From: a virus
IMG/VR virus record: IMGVR_UViG_3300007960_000128
Span: 1 to 29,172 of that record
Length of the DNA stretch: 29,172 bases
Strand: one strand, 5' to 3'
The notes beneath the pieces are model-generated. The model made no database searches. It was not told the DNA's origin and saw only the letters and a list, made by a program, of their open reading frames with translations. This document shows positions 16,282-24,335 of this stretch, one piece after another (the first letter of the stretch is position 1; each line of letters begins with the position of its first letter). The position numbers were made by a program, and so were the translations under genes.

Positions 16282-18579
16282 TCACCGGAAGTGAGCCTTA
16301 ATTTTGTAAACCACTTCAGATGAAACACCATAGTCTAACCCAATAGACTTATACGAATCCTCAGCCTTTACAATGTTTTCAATTTCAAGTGCAGTAAGGT
16401 CGAGATTATCTTCGCTCAGATATTCTTGCATCTTGATAATATCATCAACTTCTTGATATTTCAGATAGGAAATAAATACTTTCTCCCCTTTCATTATTTT
16501 TAACATATCATGTGCTTCTAGTAAAGCCTTGTTTAAGCGAGTAGTTTCTTTCTCACCAATACCCAACGCTCTTCCTAACTCAATGAGTTTCTTAGCATCA
16601 TTTTCATCAACTTGAGCAATCTCCGAACTAATAATTCTTAGCATTGTGCTAAATGCTTCAATATCGGATGGGCGGTCAATCTTCAACTCGTTATAAATAT
16701 CAGCAATGGTTTTGTTAAATTCAGGGTATTTAACATCCTTTGCTGCACTACCAACTTTGCTTAATTGATATCCGATAAGAGAAGCAACTTCCTTTAGGAT
16801 TTTCTTATACTCAGCATCAGATTTACTAAAGCCATAGAATCTAGCCAATTCAATTGCTGCTCTCTTTCCCTTAACTAAGTAATCACTAACAGGTGTCTGG
16901 GAACCTACTGACTTAAACAAATTAAAGAATTGAAGAATGGGAGTAACTGTCCTCCTACGAAGAACTCTCTTACCTGCTCTTCTAGAAGCAAAAGAACCTT
17001 CAAGAGTCTTTGAACTCTTCATTGCATATTTAAATGGATGGTCATGGTAAAATGGAGAAATGTTAATTCTATCTAGAATCGTAAGTGTTTTGAAGAAAGT
17101 TTTCTCAACAAGAGATGAAAGTTTATTCATAAATTCCTGCATCTCACCAGAAAACTCTTTCTGTTTACCTTCAGCAGCAATAGCATAATACTTTCTATCT
17201 AAGAAAGATTCTCTAGTTAACCCCGTTTGACTATCCGGCAAGTTTGCTACTTCAACGCTTCCTCTCTTTTGTGGAGGCTCTTCATATAATGCTTGAACGA
17301 AAGCATCTAAGAAATCAATAGTTTCATTCTCTTTTACGTCCAAGTCATATAATCCCTGAAGATAGCGACTATTAGCCGCATACACAGGCAAGGTATATTC
17401 TTTCGTATAGTCAGAATCATACATTTCTTCAAAATTGTCTTGTATTTCTTCAAAAATCGCTTCGATATTTTCCTTAAACTCAGGGAATTCTTCTGTTCCC
17501 TTTGCTTGTTCTAATGCAGGCTCAATAAACTCTTGCCTAACTAGAGCCAAAACCTTTTCTCTACTTTCTTCTTGGAAAAGAAGACCTTTAATCGCTAAGG
17601 AGTTCAGGTTCGCCCTCAAATGAATAATAGAAAGAGGGTCTAAGGAAATTGAATCGAAGAATTTTTCAACTTCTTTAATGTCTCTCTCAACATCTTCTTC
17701 TAAAGTTGCAATATTTAAACCTAATGAACCCTCTTCTTCATCAAATTCGTCAAAAGCCATTGCTGCACCTAAGTTTGCAGCAATTCTGTCAATAATTGTG
17801 GATGCAGCACCCACTTCATCTAAAGAAGGTATGCTCTTAACGGGATAATCATGCAAAAACTGAATATCTTGAACAAGACTTGCCATCTTCTCAAGATGTT
17901 CATTTCCTGCAATCAATTTTTCATTCTTTTCAAATAGGTCAATGAGTTTATTATAATCCCCTACCATCTTATTAAACTCATCGTAAATTTTCTCTCTCTG
18001 TTCAGGTTTTAATCCTAACTTGAAAGGCTTACGAAGTTGAGGCATAAAGTTGACAATTACAGAAGTTCTAGAAATTCTTTTCTTGTCGTGTAATTCCTTT
18101 GCTTCTTGATATAGACGCTTTACCTTTTTAAGTAAATCAGGTTGAAGGAAGTCTAAGTCAGGAATTTTCTCTAATTTATTCTTAAGAGGGTTGATATTCT
18201 TATTACTTCCAATCTGAATAATTCCTCTGGTAAGGTCTCTAATATCAGATTCCTTAATATTCTCAACAGTATATTTTTCTCCTTGTCGAGAAATATACTG
18301 ATTTAATGAAGCCACGAAATCATCTAACTGCCTAACACCAATGGTTTCAAGACCACCTTCTTCAGTAGTCGCTGCGCCAGAACTTTCTATTGCATCAGCC
18401 AATGCCTTAGATTCTTGCCTTAATTGAGAAGCGTCGTAATTGGCCCTTTCTGAAATAAAATTTCTAAGAAATCTAAGTGCCTTTCTTTCACCTTGCTCTC
18501 CTAGAATTTTAATATATTCTGGAACGATAGAGGACAAATCCTCTTTTCCATATTTTTCTTCAAAATATTCCATGTTCAT
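16282..18579 (-). CDS. Very large helical protein, 765 aa
   Basis: 765 aa, starting at an ATGA overlap with the 609-aa gene. Nearly all helical and charged, with some hydrophobic helical patches (IDRIAANLGAAMAFDEF). A basic segment near residue 520-545 (FASRRAGKRVLRRRTVTPIL) interrupts otherwise acidic sequence. No enzyme motif, membrane segment or tag is visible. With its 609-aa neighbour it fills 4.1 kb upstream of the terminase, where viruses seldom keep genes of this size. Internal head proteins or DNA-ejection proteins are possible; I cannot assign a family. Confidence 0.8.
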   Translation of the reverse strand: MNMEYFEEKYGKEDLSSIVPEYIKILGEQGERKALRFLRNFISERANYDASQLRQESKALADAIESSGAATTEEGGLETIGVRQLDDFVASLNQYISRQGEKYTVENIKESDIRDLTRGIIQIGSNKNINPLKNKLEKIPDLDFLQPDLLKKVKRLYQEAKELHDKKRISRTSVIVNFMPQLRKPFKLGLKPEQREKIYDEFNKMVGDYNKLIDLFEKNEKLIAGNEHLEKMASLVQDIQFLHDYPVKSIPSLDEVGAASTIIDRIAANLGAAMAFDEFDEEEGSLGLNIATLEEDVERDIKEVEKFFDSISLDPLSIIHLRANLNSLAIKGLLFQEESREKVLALVRQEFIEPALEQAKGTEEFPEFKENIEAIFEEIQDNFEEMYDSDYTKEYTLPVYAANSRYLQGLYDLDVKENETIDFLDAFVQALYEEPPQKRGSVEVANLPDSQTGLTRESFLDRKYYAIAAEGKQKEFSGEMQEFMNKLSSLVEKTFFKTLTILDRINISPFYHDHPFKYAMKSSKTLEGSFASRRAGKRVLRRRTVTPILQFFNLFKSVGSQTPVSDYLVKGKRAAIELARFYGFSKSDAEYKKILKEVASLIGYQLSKVGSAAKDVKYPEFNKTIADIYNELKIDRPSDIEAFSTMLRIISSEIAQVDENDAKKLIELGRALGIGEKETTRLNKALLEAHDMLKIMKGEKVFISYLKYQEVDDIIKMQEYLSEDNLDLTALEIENIVKAEDSYKSIGLDYGVSSEVVYKIKAHFR

Positions 18580-20405
18580 TCTTCTACCTCCGTTTCAAGA
18601 TTTAAGATAATTTTGTTCTTAGTCAACATATTAAGAAGTTTCTCATTCGTCATAAGAATGCTCCTTTCTGATGGATTCTTAGAAATTGATTCTAAGTTGT
18701 CTTTTACACCATCCACGAATGCTTCTTTGATTTCGAGTAGTTTCTCAGCCATCTTATCAGCAATTTCCGTAGCCTTCTGTTGCACGGATGGCGACACGAC
18801 CTTTGAACCCTCCCCCATCTCGGTGAATAATTCATCACATTCGTCTTCTGCTCGATAGTCGCTATACTTTTGAACAATCATTGCTAACGTAGCGAAGAAT
18901 CCTGCGGGAGAGGCAATACCTTTCGTCATGTTCTTGCTAGTAATTGCATCTTCAAACTCATCACTTGCTACTAAAATAGGAATAGCGTAACTCAGATTGG
19001 TAATCTGCTCAATTTCATCATCTGATACTTCATCAATATCAAAAGGCTCAACTGATTGATATTCTTCTTCGTATTCTACTTGTTCGTCAGTAAAATAATC
19101 AATAATTGATTCGTTGTAATTTTCGTTTAAGGGGTCAGGGAATCTGATATTAACAATGTAATTATTATCCATTTCTCCCAACACTTTCATTTCAATTCCT
19201 TCTTTATTTACAGTCTCTAGGACTTCTAAAAACATAGGAATGTCTTTTGGATATAGGTATGTTTGAGCATTTCCCTTAGTTTTTCTTCTAACGGTTTCAA
19301 TGAATTTTGCACCAATATCCACTTCTTGTTTACTTTGTTTTGCTTGGACACTAAGAATTTCAGTCAATTTAGGAGAAAGGATATTCCTACGCATCCAATC
19401 TTTCATTTGTTCTTTGTTTATAGAATCATCATAAAAAAGGTTTACGAAAGAAGTAACGAATTTTCCTCTATCGTAAATGTCTTCCAAGCCTTTTCCGTTA
19501 ATTTTTGGAAAAACTACGTCAATAGAATCCTTTACTAACTTCTTGTTGCTCTCAACATCACGCATGAAGTTATACAAGTCTCTATCTTGAACATCTTGGT
19601 TATAGTCGAAATCAACTTCTAACTCGACAGGGATATCAAATTTATATTCAGCATCCATTAGGGCTTGATAGGCAGGGGAATACTCTAAAACCAATTCTGT
19701 TTTTTCCCTAAAAATATTCGCATCTAACATAATAGGAGCGATTTCTTCTTTTTCGCTCTCAGTTAGTTTTTTATCCTGAGCCGCCTTTCCTTCTGCCGTA
19801 TTTAGAAGATATTCTTTAGGCTCAGTTTCATATTTTTTACCTTTCACAGTAAATCTAACAAATCTCTTAAATTTTAAGAAATCAACCTCTTCAGGGAAAG
19901 CCTTTGCTAACCGAATTAAATTAAAAACTGTCTGTTTTCTATCTTTGGCGGGTATTCTACTTAAGGATTTAAACGAAAAGGTAGATTTTTTATAAATTTC
20001 CAATAATTTATCCAAATCTTCCTCTTCTGCTAAATCTTGAACAGAAATTTTAGGCCTTGCGCCAGATTCTTTCAAAAATCCGTAGTAAATTTTAGATTTT
20101 TCGAACAAAAGTTGGTAAATTTCTCTTCTTTGGGCAGTTTTGACACGAACCATACCCATAGATTTACCAACATTTTCCAAAAATTCATCAACGGCTTCCT
20201 CATTTTGAGGATTTTTTTGCCGAATGTATTCTTTTAAGTTAATTTTGAAGCGAACAGGGTCTTCACCCTCTAATGCTTCGGATAAAAATTCCATTTCCTC
20301 TCTTTTTCCAGAGGATTTTTTGCTAGGGTCTTGTCTTTTTGCCCATGCTTCAAGTGCCGTCTTGTTCATAGTCGGCATAAGGTTGAGAGTTTGAAGTAAG
20401 CCCAC
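18576..20405 (-). CDS. Large acidic helical protein, 609 aa
   Basis: 609 aa from a GTG, with GAGGTGATTTGGA just upstream. Helical with acidic stretches (DYFTDEQVEYEEEYQSVEPF). A repeated pattern of short domains is not obvious. No known motif, tag or signal. It overlaps the 765-aa gene by four bases, so the two products are probably made together and may interact. Role unknown. Confidence 0.8.
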   Translation of the reverse strand: MGLLQTLNLMPTMNKTALEAWAKRQDPSKKSSGKREEMEFLSEALEGEDPVRFKINLKEYIRQKNPQNEEAVDEFLENVGKSMGMVRVKTAQRREIYQLLFEKSKIYYGFLKESGARPKISVQDLAEEEDLDKLLEIYKKSTFSFKSLSRIPAKDRKQTVFNLIRLAKAFPEEVDFLKFKRFVRFTVKGKKYETEPKEYLLNTAEGKAAQDKKLTESEKEEIAPIMLDANIFREKTELVLEYSPAYQALMDAEYKFDIPVELEVDFDYNQDVQDRDLYNFMRDVESNKKLVKDSIDVVFPKINGKGLEDIYDRGKFVTSFVNLFYDDSINKEQMKDWMRRNILSPKLTEILSVQAKQSKQEVDIGAKFIETVRRKTKGNAQTYLYPKDIPMFLEVLETVNKEGIEMKVLGEMDNNYIVNIRFPDPLNENYNESIIDYFTDEQVEYEEEYQSVEPFDIDEVSDDEIEQITNLSYAIPILVASDEFEDAITSKNMTKGIASPAGFFATLAMIVQKYSDYRAEDECDELFTEMGEGSKVVSPSVQQKATEIADKMAEKLLEIKEAFVDGVKDNLESISKNPSERSILMTNEKLLNMLTKNKIILNLETEVEE

Positions 20406-20416
20406 TCCAAATCACC

Positions 20417-21073
20417 TCATTGGAGTTCACTTTGGAAACGGTCTTTGATGCGAAGCCAAACTTGTGGGTCAGATTCTGCCAAAACTTCCTGAACAATCTC
20501 CATTTGCTTATGAATTACAGTATGCTCAGTCTTGTTAACAAACTCACCTTTGAATTGCATCAGGTATTTTAGGCTCTCTCGAACCTCTCTTGCTAGTTTG
20601 GTAAGAGAATCAACTACCTTAGGGTCAAAGTCATCTTCAGCGAACACTACGTCTAACGCAGAATCTAACCGTTGGATGTTCTTTGAGAGCATTTCAATCT
20701 CATTTACTTCCTTTTTCGCTATGATAGTGGCCGCAGATTCCTGCACTATCGGCGTCAAGTGGTGCTTCATGTGGCGTTGGACCTGCTGTTTCGTAGTCCC
20801 CAACGCTTGAGAAATCGCTTCAGTTGTGATATTGCCCTCGTTAATCGCAACCTCGTAGTGTTTGCGTAATGGGTCCGTGCATAACGCACAACGGGGATTT
20901 GAACTTGTTTCATACTCTCCCATGTGATTTCTTAAGTGTTGTGCAACAGTTCCGCTTCGCCAATCTTGGTCCCTGTCGAGCGTATTCGGGTCAAGACGAC
21001 CCGTTTCTAATCCGGCCTCCAACGCTTCGCGGTCTTCGTGCATACACAGCCCACAGCGTTTTCTCATAACCAT
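20417..21073 (-). CDS. Candidate small terminase subunit with two CxxC...HxxxH repeats
   Basis: 218 aa. Two similar N-terminal units: CGLC (C7, C10) with AQHLRNH (H46, H50), and CALC (C62, C65) with VQRHMKHH (H101, H104/105). Each could bind zinc, and each contains a helix-turn-helix-like segment (TTEAISQALGTTKQQVQRHM). A long coiled coil follows (VNEIEMLSKNIQRLDSALD) and a short C-terminal domain. DNA-binding head plus oligomerising helices is the usual plan of TerS, which recognises packaging sites for TerL, and no other gene here is a better candidate. It is well upstream of TerL, so this is inference; a transcription regulator is the main alternative. Confidence 0.72.
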   Translation of the reverse strand: MVMRKRCGLCMHEDREALEAGLETGRLDPNTLDRDQDWRSGTVAQHLRNHMGEYETSSNPRCALCTDPLRKHYEVAINEGNITTEAISQALGTTKQQVQRHMKHHLTPIVQESAATIIAKKEVNEIEMLSKNIQRLDSALDVVFAEDDFDPKVVDSLTKLAREVRESLKYLMQFKGEFVNKTEHTVIHKQMEIVQEVLAESDPQVWLRIKDRFQSELQ

Positions 21074-21082
21074 ATCAAAACC

Positions 21083-21340
21083 TCACGCTATAATTTCTTC
21101 AAGAGCAGAAATGTAATCTTGCATATTTTTGAGGTCTTCAGCATTAATACTCATAATGCTAGCCCGTAGATTTGCTAACATTTCTTCTTTTTCTGCCATA
21201 ACTACCCGCATTAAATTTTTAGGAGTTACAGTATTGAACACGTTTTCTGAATACTCCTTCCCCAAAAATTCCTCAGTTACTTTTTTGAATTTTTCTACAT
21301 CTTCTTCTGTAAATGTTTTAAGGATTGTTTTCCAATCCAT
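21083..21340 (-). CDS. DWKTILK-tagged helical protein, paralogue of 15424-15696
   Basis: 85 aa, four bases after the previous stop, with GCGTGATTAA before the ATG. It begins MDWKTILKTFTEEDVEKF, then helices, ending in an acidic helix (NMQDYISALEEIIA). Start region, size and plan match the gene at 15424-15696. The gene just upstream ends with its own tag (KWDDVLRA), so two tag copies lie back to back within about 55 bases. Confidence 0.77.
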   Translation of the reverse strand: MDWKTILKTFTEEDVEKFKKVTEEFLGKEYSENVFNTVTPKNLMRVVMAEKEEMLANLRASIMSINAEDLKNMQDYISALEEIIA

Positions 21341-21344
21341 TTAA

Positions 21345-22358
21345 TCACGCCCTAAGAACATCATCCCATTTCATGACAACTTCTTTCTTAGTCTTGGGAT
21401 TAACAAAATTTTCAGGAACCTTTGGGTTTCTGCTAGCAGCCCGACTAAACAATTCTCTTACGTTCTTCGGGGACAAATCAAAGAAGATTTCATTAATTTC
21501 TCCTTCAATACCAAAAATGCGCTCAACTTCATCGCCTACCTTTCCTGTTACTTCAAAAGGAGTAACTTTCAAGTGTCGAGCAATCTTAGCCGAATCAAGC
21601 GAGTCTTCAGTATAAAACTCTGGATTCTTAAGAATATTGTTAAGATAAGAACCTAAGGTGCTTAATTTTGTCAATTTGTTAATTAGGCCAATATTGGTAA
21701 TAGTTAAGTCCACTTCGGCTTCTTCGATATCTTCGATAGCCTGTTCAATAATGTAGTAAAGACCCGTAATCCCCAAACCTTCTGTTCCTGTTCCAAAGAG
21801 GGCTTGATAGTAAGGAGGGGTTGCACGGTTCTTTTCCCTGCTAGCCCAACTACTCGGAGCAGACCATTCTGCGCCTGTTTTTGCTTTAAATTGAGGAGTT
21901 CTATAGTGACCGTAAATTTCAACCTTCTTACCGCGAGGAACGACCTTCCCGCGAACTTTGGCATAGTCTTCATGTTCTCTAAATAGGGTATTTCTAGGAT
22001 TAAGAGTAGAATCTGCTACTCTAAATTCATCCAATTTTTCAATAAACCTGCGTAATTCCTTAACTTCTTTTGAAGCAGGATATGGTTCTTGTAAAATATC
22101 TGAAATATCATTTAGAAGAATAAATGCTCCGTCTGTTCCATCATTTTTGGATTCACGGCGTCTAACCATATCATTGACGTGTTGGGTAATTTGCTCGTAT
22201 AGGCTACCAGATTCTTCCTTAGTGCCGATATCATCACCACTAAGACTTTCACATTTGTTCTTCCAATTAAGGAAAGGTTGCGAAATTCTTAAATCTTCAA
22301 CGGTAATTTTTACACCGGGAAGAGTCGGGTGGTCAATTGTCTGTTTCTTCTTTACCAT
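21345..22358 (-). CDS. 337-aa virion-operon protein with C-terminal KWDDVLR tag
   Basis: 337 aa, overlapping the upstream gene by 26 bases, with AGAGGGATAAGG before the ATG. Mixed alpha/beta content, with a Trp/Arg-rich central part (GAEWSAPSSWASREKNRATP) and a helical second half. The last residues are VVMKWDDVLRA, the operon tag placed at the C-terminus. No recognised family. One of only two proteins that carry the tag at the end. Confidence 0.77.
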   Translation of the reverse strand: MVKKKQTIDHPTLPGVKITVEDLRISQPFLNWKNKCESLSGDDIGTKEESGSLYEQITQHVNDMVRRRESKNDGTDGAFILLNDISDILQEPYPASKEVKELRRFIEKLDEFRVADSTLNPRNTLFREHEDYAKVRGKVVPRGKKVEIYGHYRTPQFKAKTGAEWSAPSSWASREKNRATPPYYQALFGTGTEGLGITGLYYIIEQAIEDIEEAEVDLTITNIGLINKLTKLSTLGSYLNNILKNPEFYTEDSLDSAKIARHLKVTPFEVTGKVGDEVERIFGIEGEINEIFFDLSPKNVRELFSRAASRNPKVPENFVNPKTKKEVVMKWDDVLRA

Positions 22359-22731
22359 CCTTATCCCTCTTAGAATATCTTAAGTTGTGAATACCGGGCG
22401 TTGTTGAAACTACCGCTCCTGCTCCCTTGAGAGCGTCCTCGTTATTTAACTCTCTGTTGAGGAAGGCATTGACTTGCGTTAGCATTTTATTTAGATTATA
22501 GCCGGAAATTGAAATATTTTTTGAATTGCTAAGAACAACCACCACATGTAACTTTCCGTCATATCCCTGTTTAAGTGTAACTCTTCCCCAATCTGAAACG
22601 AGTTCAAAATCAGGTTCTCCCTTCTTATTTACTCCACCCTTGAAACTACCACCGTAATCGTTTTGGATATTCTCCATAAACTGACGCGGTAAAAGCATCT
22701 TCAGAAGTTCAAACCATTCAGGCACGTTCAC
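22333..22731 (-). CDS. EWFELLK-tagged protein
   Basis: About 132 aa. GGGAGG is followed by two in-frame GTG codons (22731 and 22725); either gives a protein opening with PEWFELLKMLLP, a variant of the operon tag. The longer ATG frame to 22761 lies inside the previous gene. The body looks like a beta-rich domain (GRVTLKQGYDGKLHVVVVL). Start uncertain by two codons. Function unknown. Confidence 0.72.
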   Translation of the reverse strand: MNVPEWFELLKMLLPRQFMENIQNDYGGSFKGGVNKKGEPDFELVSDWGRVTLKQGYDGKLHVVVVLSNSKNISISGYNLNKMLTQVNAFLNRELNNEDALKGAGAVVSTTPGIHNLRYSKRDKDGKEETDN

Positions 22732-23071
22732 ATTCCTCCCAATCATTATAAATTCTTTCAATTTCTTCTTTATTTCTGGGGTTTACACTAGAGTGATTTC
22801 TTGTGTCATACCTTCGTTGAATGAAACTTTTTAACCATTGACAATCTTTGCCATCAATGTGGTTTGCTGCATCTTGACCGTATAATTTAGCACCTGTTCT
22901 TGTTAATAGATAACCTTGACTATTCAATATAAGGTCTTTTAATTGTTCTCTAGCAGTTTCGCAGCAGGAGTCGCCAGATGTTTCAACTTCTGCTACCTTT
23001 TGCTTCGGATTAGCCAATTCGGAAAACATACTATTAGCGGTTTGAATCTTTACGATATCAAACCAAGTCAT
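22718..23071 (-). CDS. TWFDIVK-tagged protein
   Basis: 117 aa with GGTGATATT before the ATG. It begins MTWFDIVKIQTANSMF, a clear tag. It holds a CC pair and one further Cys cluster (GDSCCETAREQLKDLIL, DGKDCQWLKSF) and ends in a charged helix. No family recognised. Confidence 0.77.
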   Translation of the reverse strand: MTWFDIVKIQTANSMFSELANPKQKVAEVETSGDSCCETAREQLKDLILNSQGYLLTRTGAKLYGQDAANHIDGKDCQWLKSFIQRRYDTRNHSSVNPRNKEEIERIYNDWEECERA

Positions 23072-23075
23072 AATA

Positions 23076-23348
23076 TCACCTACGCTTCAAATGGTCTTGA
23101 ACATTCTTAAGAGGGTTTGGAAGGTCCATCTTAGGAGTTCTTCCTGCTTGATTAAGACTACCTAATGCTCTTTCGCCTTCATCCCTAAAAGATTCGCAAC
23201 TTCCCTTTGAGTTGATTTCAACTTCGGGAAGGGTGCATTTTCCACCTGCGTTATAAACACACAATCGCGCCGCGCACTTTGAAACGCGGCACATAGGGGC
23301 TTTTGTGAAACTGTATTCTTTTTGGTTATACCAATCGAAGTCTGTCAT
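23076..23348 (-). CDS. Cys-rich protein resembling DUF1540
   Basis: 90 aa from the ATG at 23348, preceded by GAGGTGAGAATT. Cysteines at 20, 25, 30, 38 and 51 in the order CxxxxCxxxxCxxxxxxxCTL, then a final Cys in GSCESF, recall the small DUF1540 metal-binding module; the name is from memory. The N-terminus, TDFDWYNQKEYSF, looks like a decayed version of the operon tag. Probably binds one metal ion. Role unknown. Confidence 0.75.
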   Translation of the reverse strand: MTDFDWYNQKEYSFTKAPMCRVSKCAARLCVYNAGGKCTLPEVEINSKGSCESFRDEGERALGSLNQAGRTPKMDLPNPLKNVQDHLKRR

Positions 23349-23358
23349 AATTCTCACC

Positions 23359-23688
23359 TCATGCAAACAGATTCACATATTTTGATTTTCTTAACAATTG
23401 ATAAATCTCAGTCACTAACGTGTCAAATGCCTCATTCATCTTTTCATTATAGGGGTCCATCTTAAAATCTAAAATGACTCCATTTTTTGTATCAATGGAA
23501 TAAGACTTAAAAGCATCTTTGTGGCCTTTGGCTAAATCTATAATTTTACCAAAGGTAGAGCCTTTTAAACCGAATCTTAAGTCAGCGGTATTAAACGAGC
23601 CACTTATGAAACTGTTACCATTTTCGCTAATAAAAAATTTCTCGTCTTTAAATTCTTCATTTTTTAATATGATGTTTTTCCAAGTCAT
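23359..23688 (-). CDS. TWKNIILK-tagged protein
   Basis: 109 aa from the ATG at 23688, directly after GGTGATTAAT. It begins MTWKNIILKNEEF, a tag with one extra hydrophobic residue, followed by a small beta-rich domain (SFISGSFNTADLRFGLKG). The leader GGTGATTAATATGACTTGG is almost identical to that of the neighbouring tagged gene at 23953, so the start of the gene, not only the peptide, may have been copied between genes. Confidence 0.76.
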   Translation of the reverse strand: MTWKNIILKNEEFKDEKFFISENGNSFISGSFNTADLRFGLKGSTFGKIIDLAKGHKDAFKSYSIDTKNGVILDFKMDPYNEKMNEAFDTLVTEIYQLLRKSKYVNLFA

Positions 23689-23698
23689 ATTAATCACC

Positions 23699-23953
23699 TT
23701 ATTCTTTTAACATATCACGTAATTCTTCATTATAACCGAGGATTCTATTTAACCCATCAGCAAAGGCTCTGTGTGCAACTCTAGTAAGGTTATCATTTCT
23801 TGCTAATTCTTGAACTGTTTCCAATTCCATAATCTCTTTTAGCAAATCATTAATCATACTTTCAGTAAATCTAGCGGCTTTTTGAGGACTGTGAGTAACT
23901 CTCCCACCCATCCTAAATTTTGGATTTTCTTTAATAACGTCTTCCCAAGTCAT
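23699..23953 (-). CDS. TWEDVIK-tagged helical protein
   Basis: 84 aa from the ATG at 23953 after GGTGACTAAT. Begins MTWEDVIKENPKFRMGG; the remainder is helical (ELETVQELARNDNLTRVAH). Small tagged gene near the head of the operon. A 34-base repeat ends 15 bases upstream of its start. Function unknown. Confidence 0.76.
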   Translation of the reverse strand: MTWEDVIKENPKFRMGGRVTHSPQKAARFTESMINDLLKEIMELETVQELARNDNLTRVAHRAFADGLNRILGYNEELRDMLKE

Positions 23954-23968
23954 ATTAGTCACCTTGTT

Positions 23969-24002
23969 TTTCTCAAAAAAATGGGGCGGAATTTTTTATC
24001 AC
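23969..24002. repeat. 34-base direct repeat, left copy
   Basis: Shares the pattern TTTCTC-A6/7-TGGxGCGGAA-T6/7-xxCAC with 24173-24206. Both lie just upstream of a tagged minus-strand gene (15 and 30 bases before the start codon). In the minus sense each ends in a run of six or seven T, which could end transcription in archaea, but it could equally be a promoter or operator. Confidence 0.6.
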
Positions 24003-24142
24003 AGTTTATCGAGAATGCGAGTTAATTCCATACGAACTTCTCCATGTTCGCCTGTTCTTGCTAGACTAATAATTGCTCTGTCTATGAATTCTTTTGCATC
24101 TAGAAGATGTGTTTCTTGTTTAACAATTTTTTCCCAACTCAT
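23999..24142 (-). CDS. 47-aa SWEKIVK-tagged protein
   Basis: An intact 47-codon frame from the ATG at 24142, with AGGTGAGCAAT upstream, to the TGA at 23999-24001. It reads MSWEKIVKQETHLLDAKEF and then one helix. The tag, ribosome binding site and position at the head of the tagged-gene block all support it, although it is short. It is the first gene of the long minus-strand operon as far as I can see. About 70% of the protein is tag plus a single helix. Confidence 0.75.
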   Translation of the reverse strand: MSWEKIVKQETHLLDAKEFIDRAIISLARTGEHGEVRMELTRILDKL

Positions 24143-24335
24143 ATTGCTCACCTATGCTGTATAATGAAAAAGTTTCTCAAAAAATGGCGCGGAATTTTTT
24201 TGGCACTAGCGTTTATTTTTAAATTTTAATTTATGTATTTCCAGTTTAAAATTTGAATCTTCTAACCTGCGCTTTTTTATTTTAACGAAAAAATGTTAAC
24301 ATTTAAATGTTTAATTTGCAAAGTAAACAATCGAA
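24143..24335. other. A+T-rich intergenic region
   Basis: No gene seen. Holds one 34-base repeat copy, long A/T runs and two overlapping perfect palindromes, AATGTTAACATT (24292-24303) and AACATTTAAATGTT (24298-24311). It is the likely site of the promoter and perhaps an operator for the long minus-strand operon. Confidence 0.5.
24173..24206. repeat. 34-base direct repeat, right copy
   Basis: Same 34-base unit as 23969-24002, differing at a few positions only. A shorter related piece (CAAAATGGCGAGTTTTT, near 24639-24655) precedes the next minus-strand gene, suggesting a shared control element for the head of the late operon. Confidence 0.6.
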
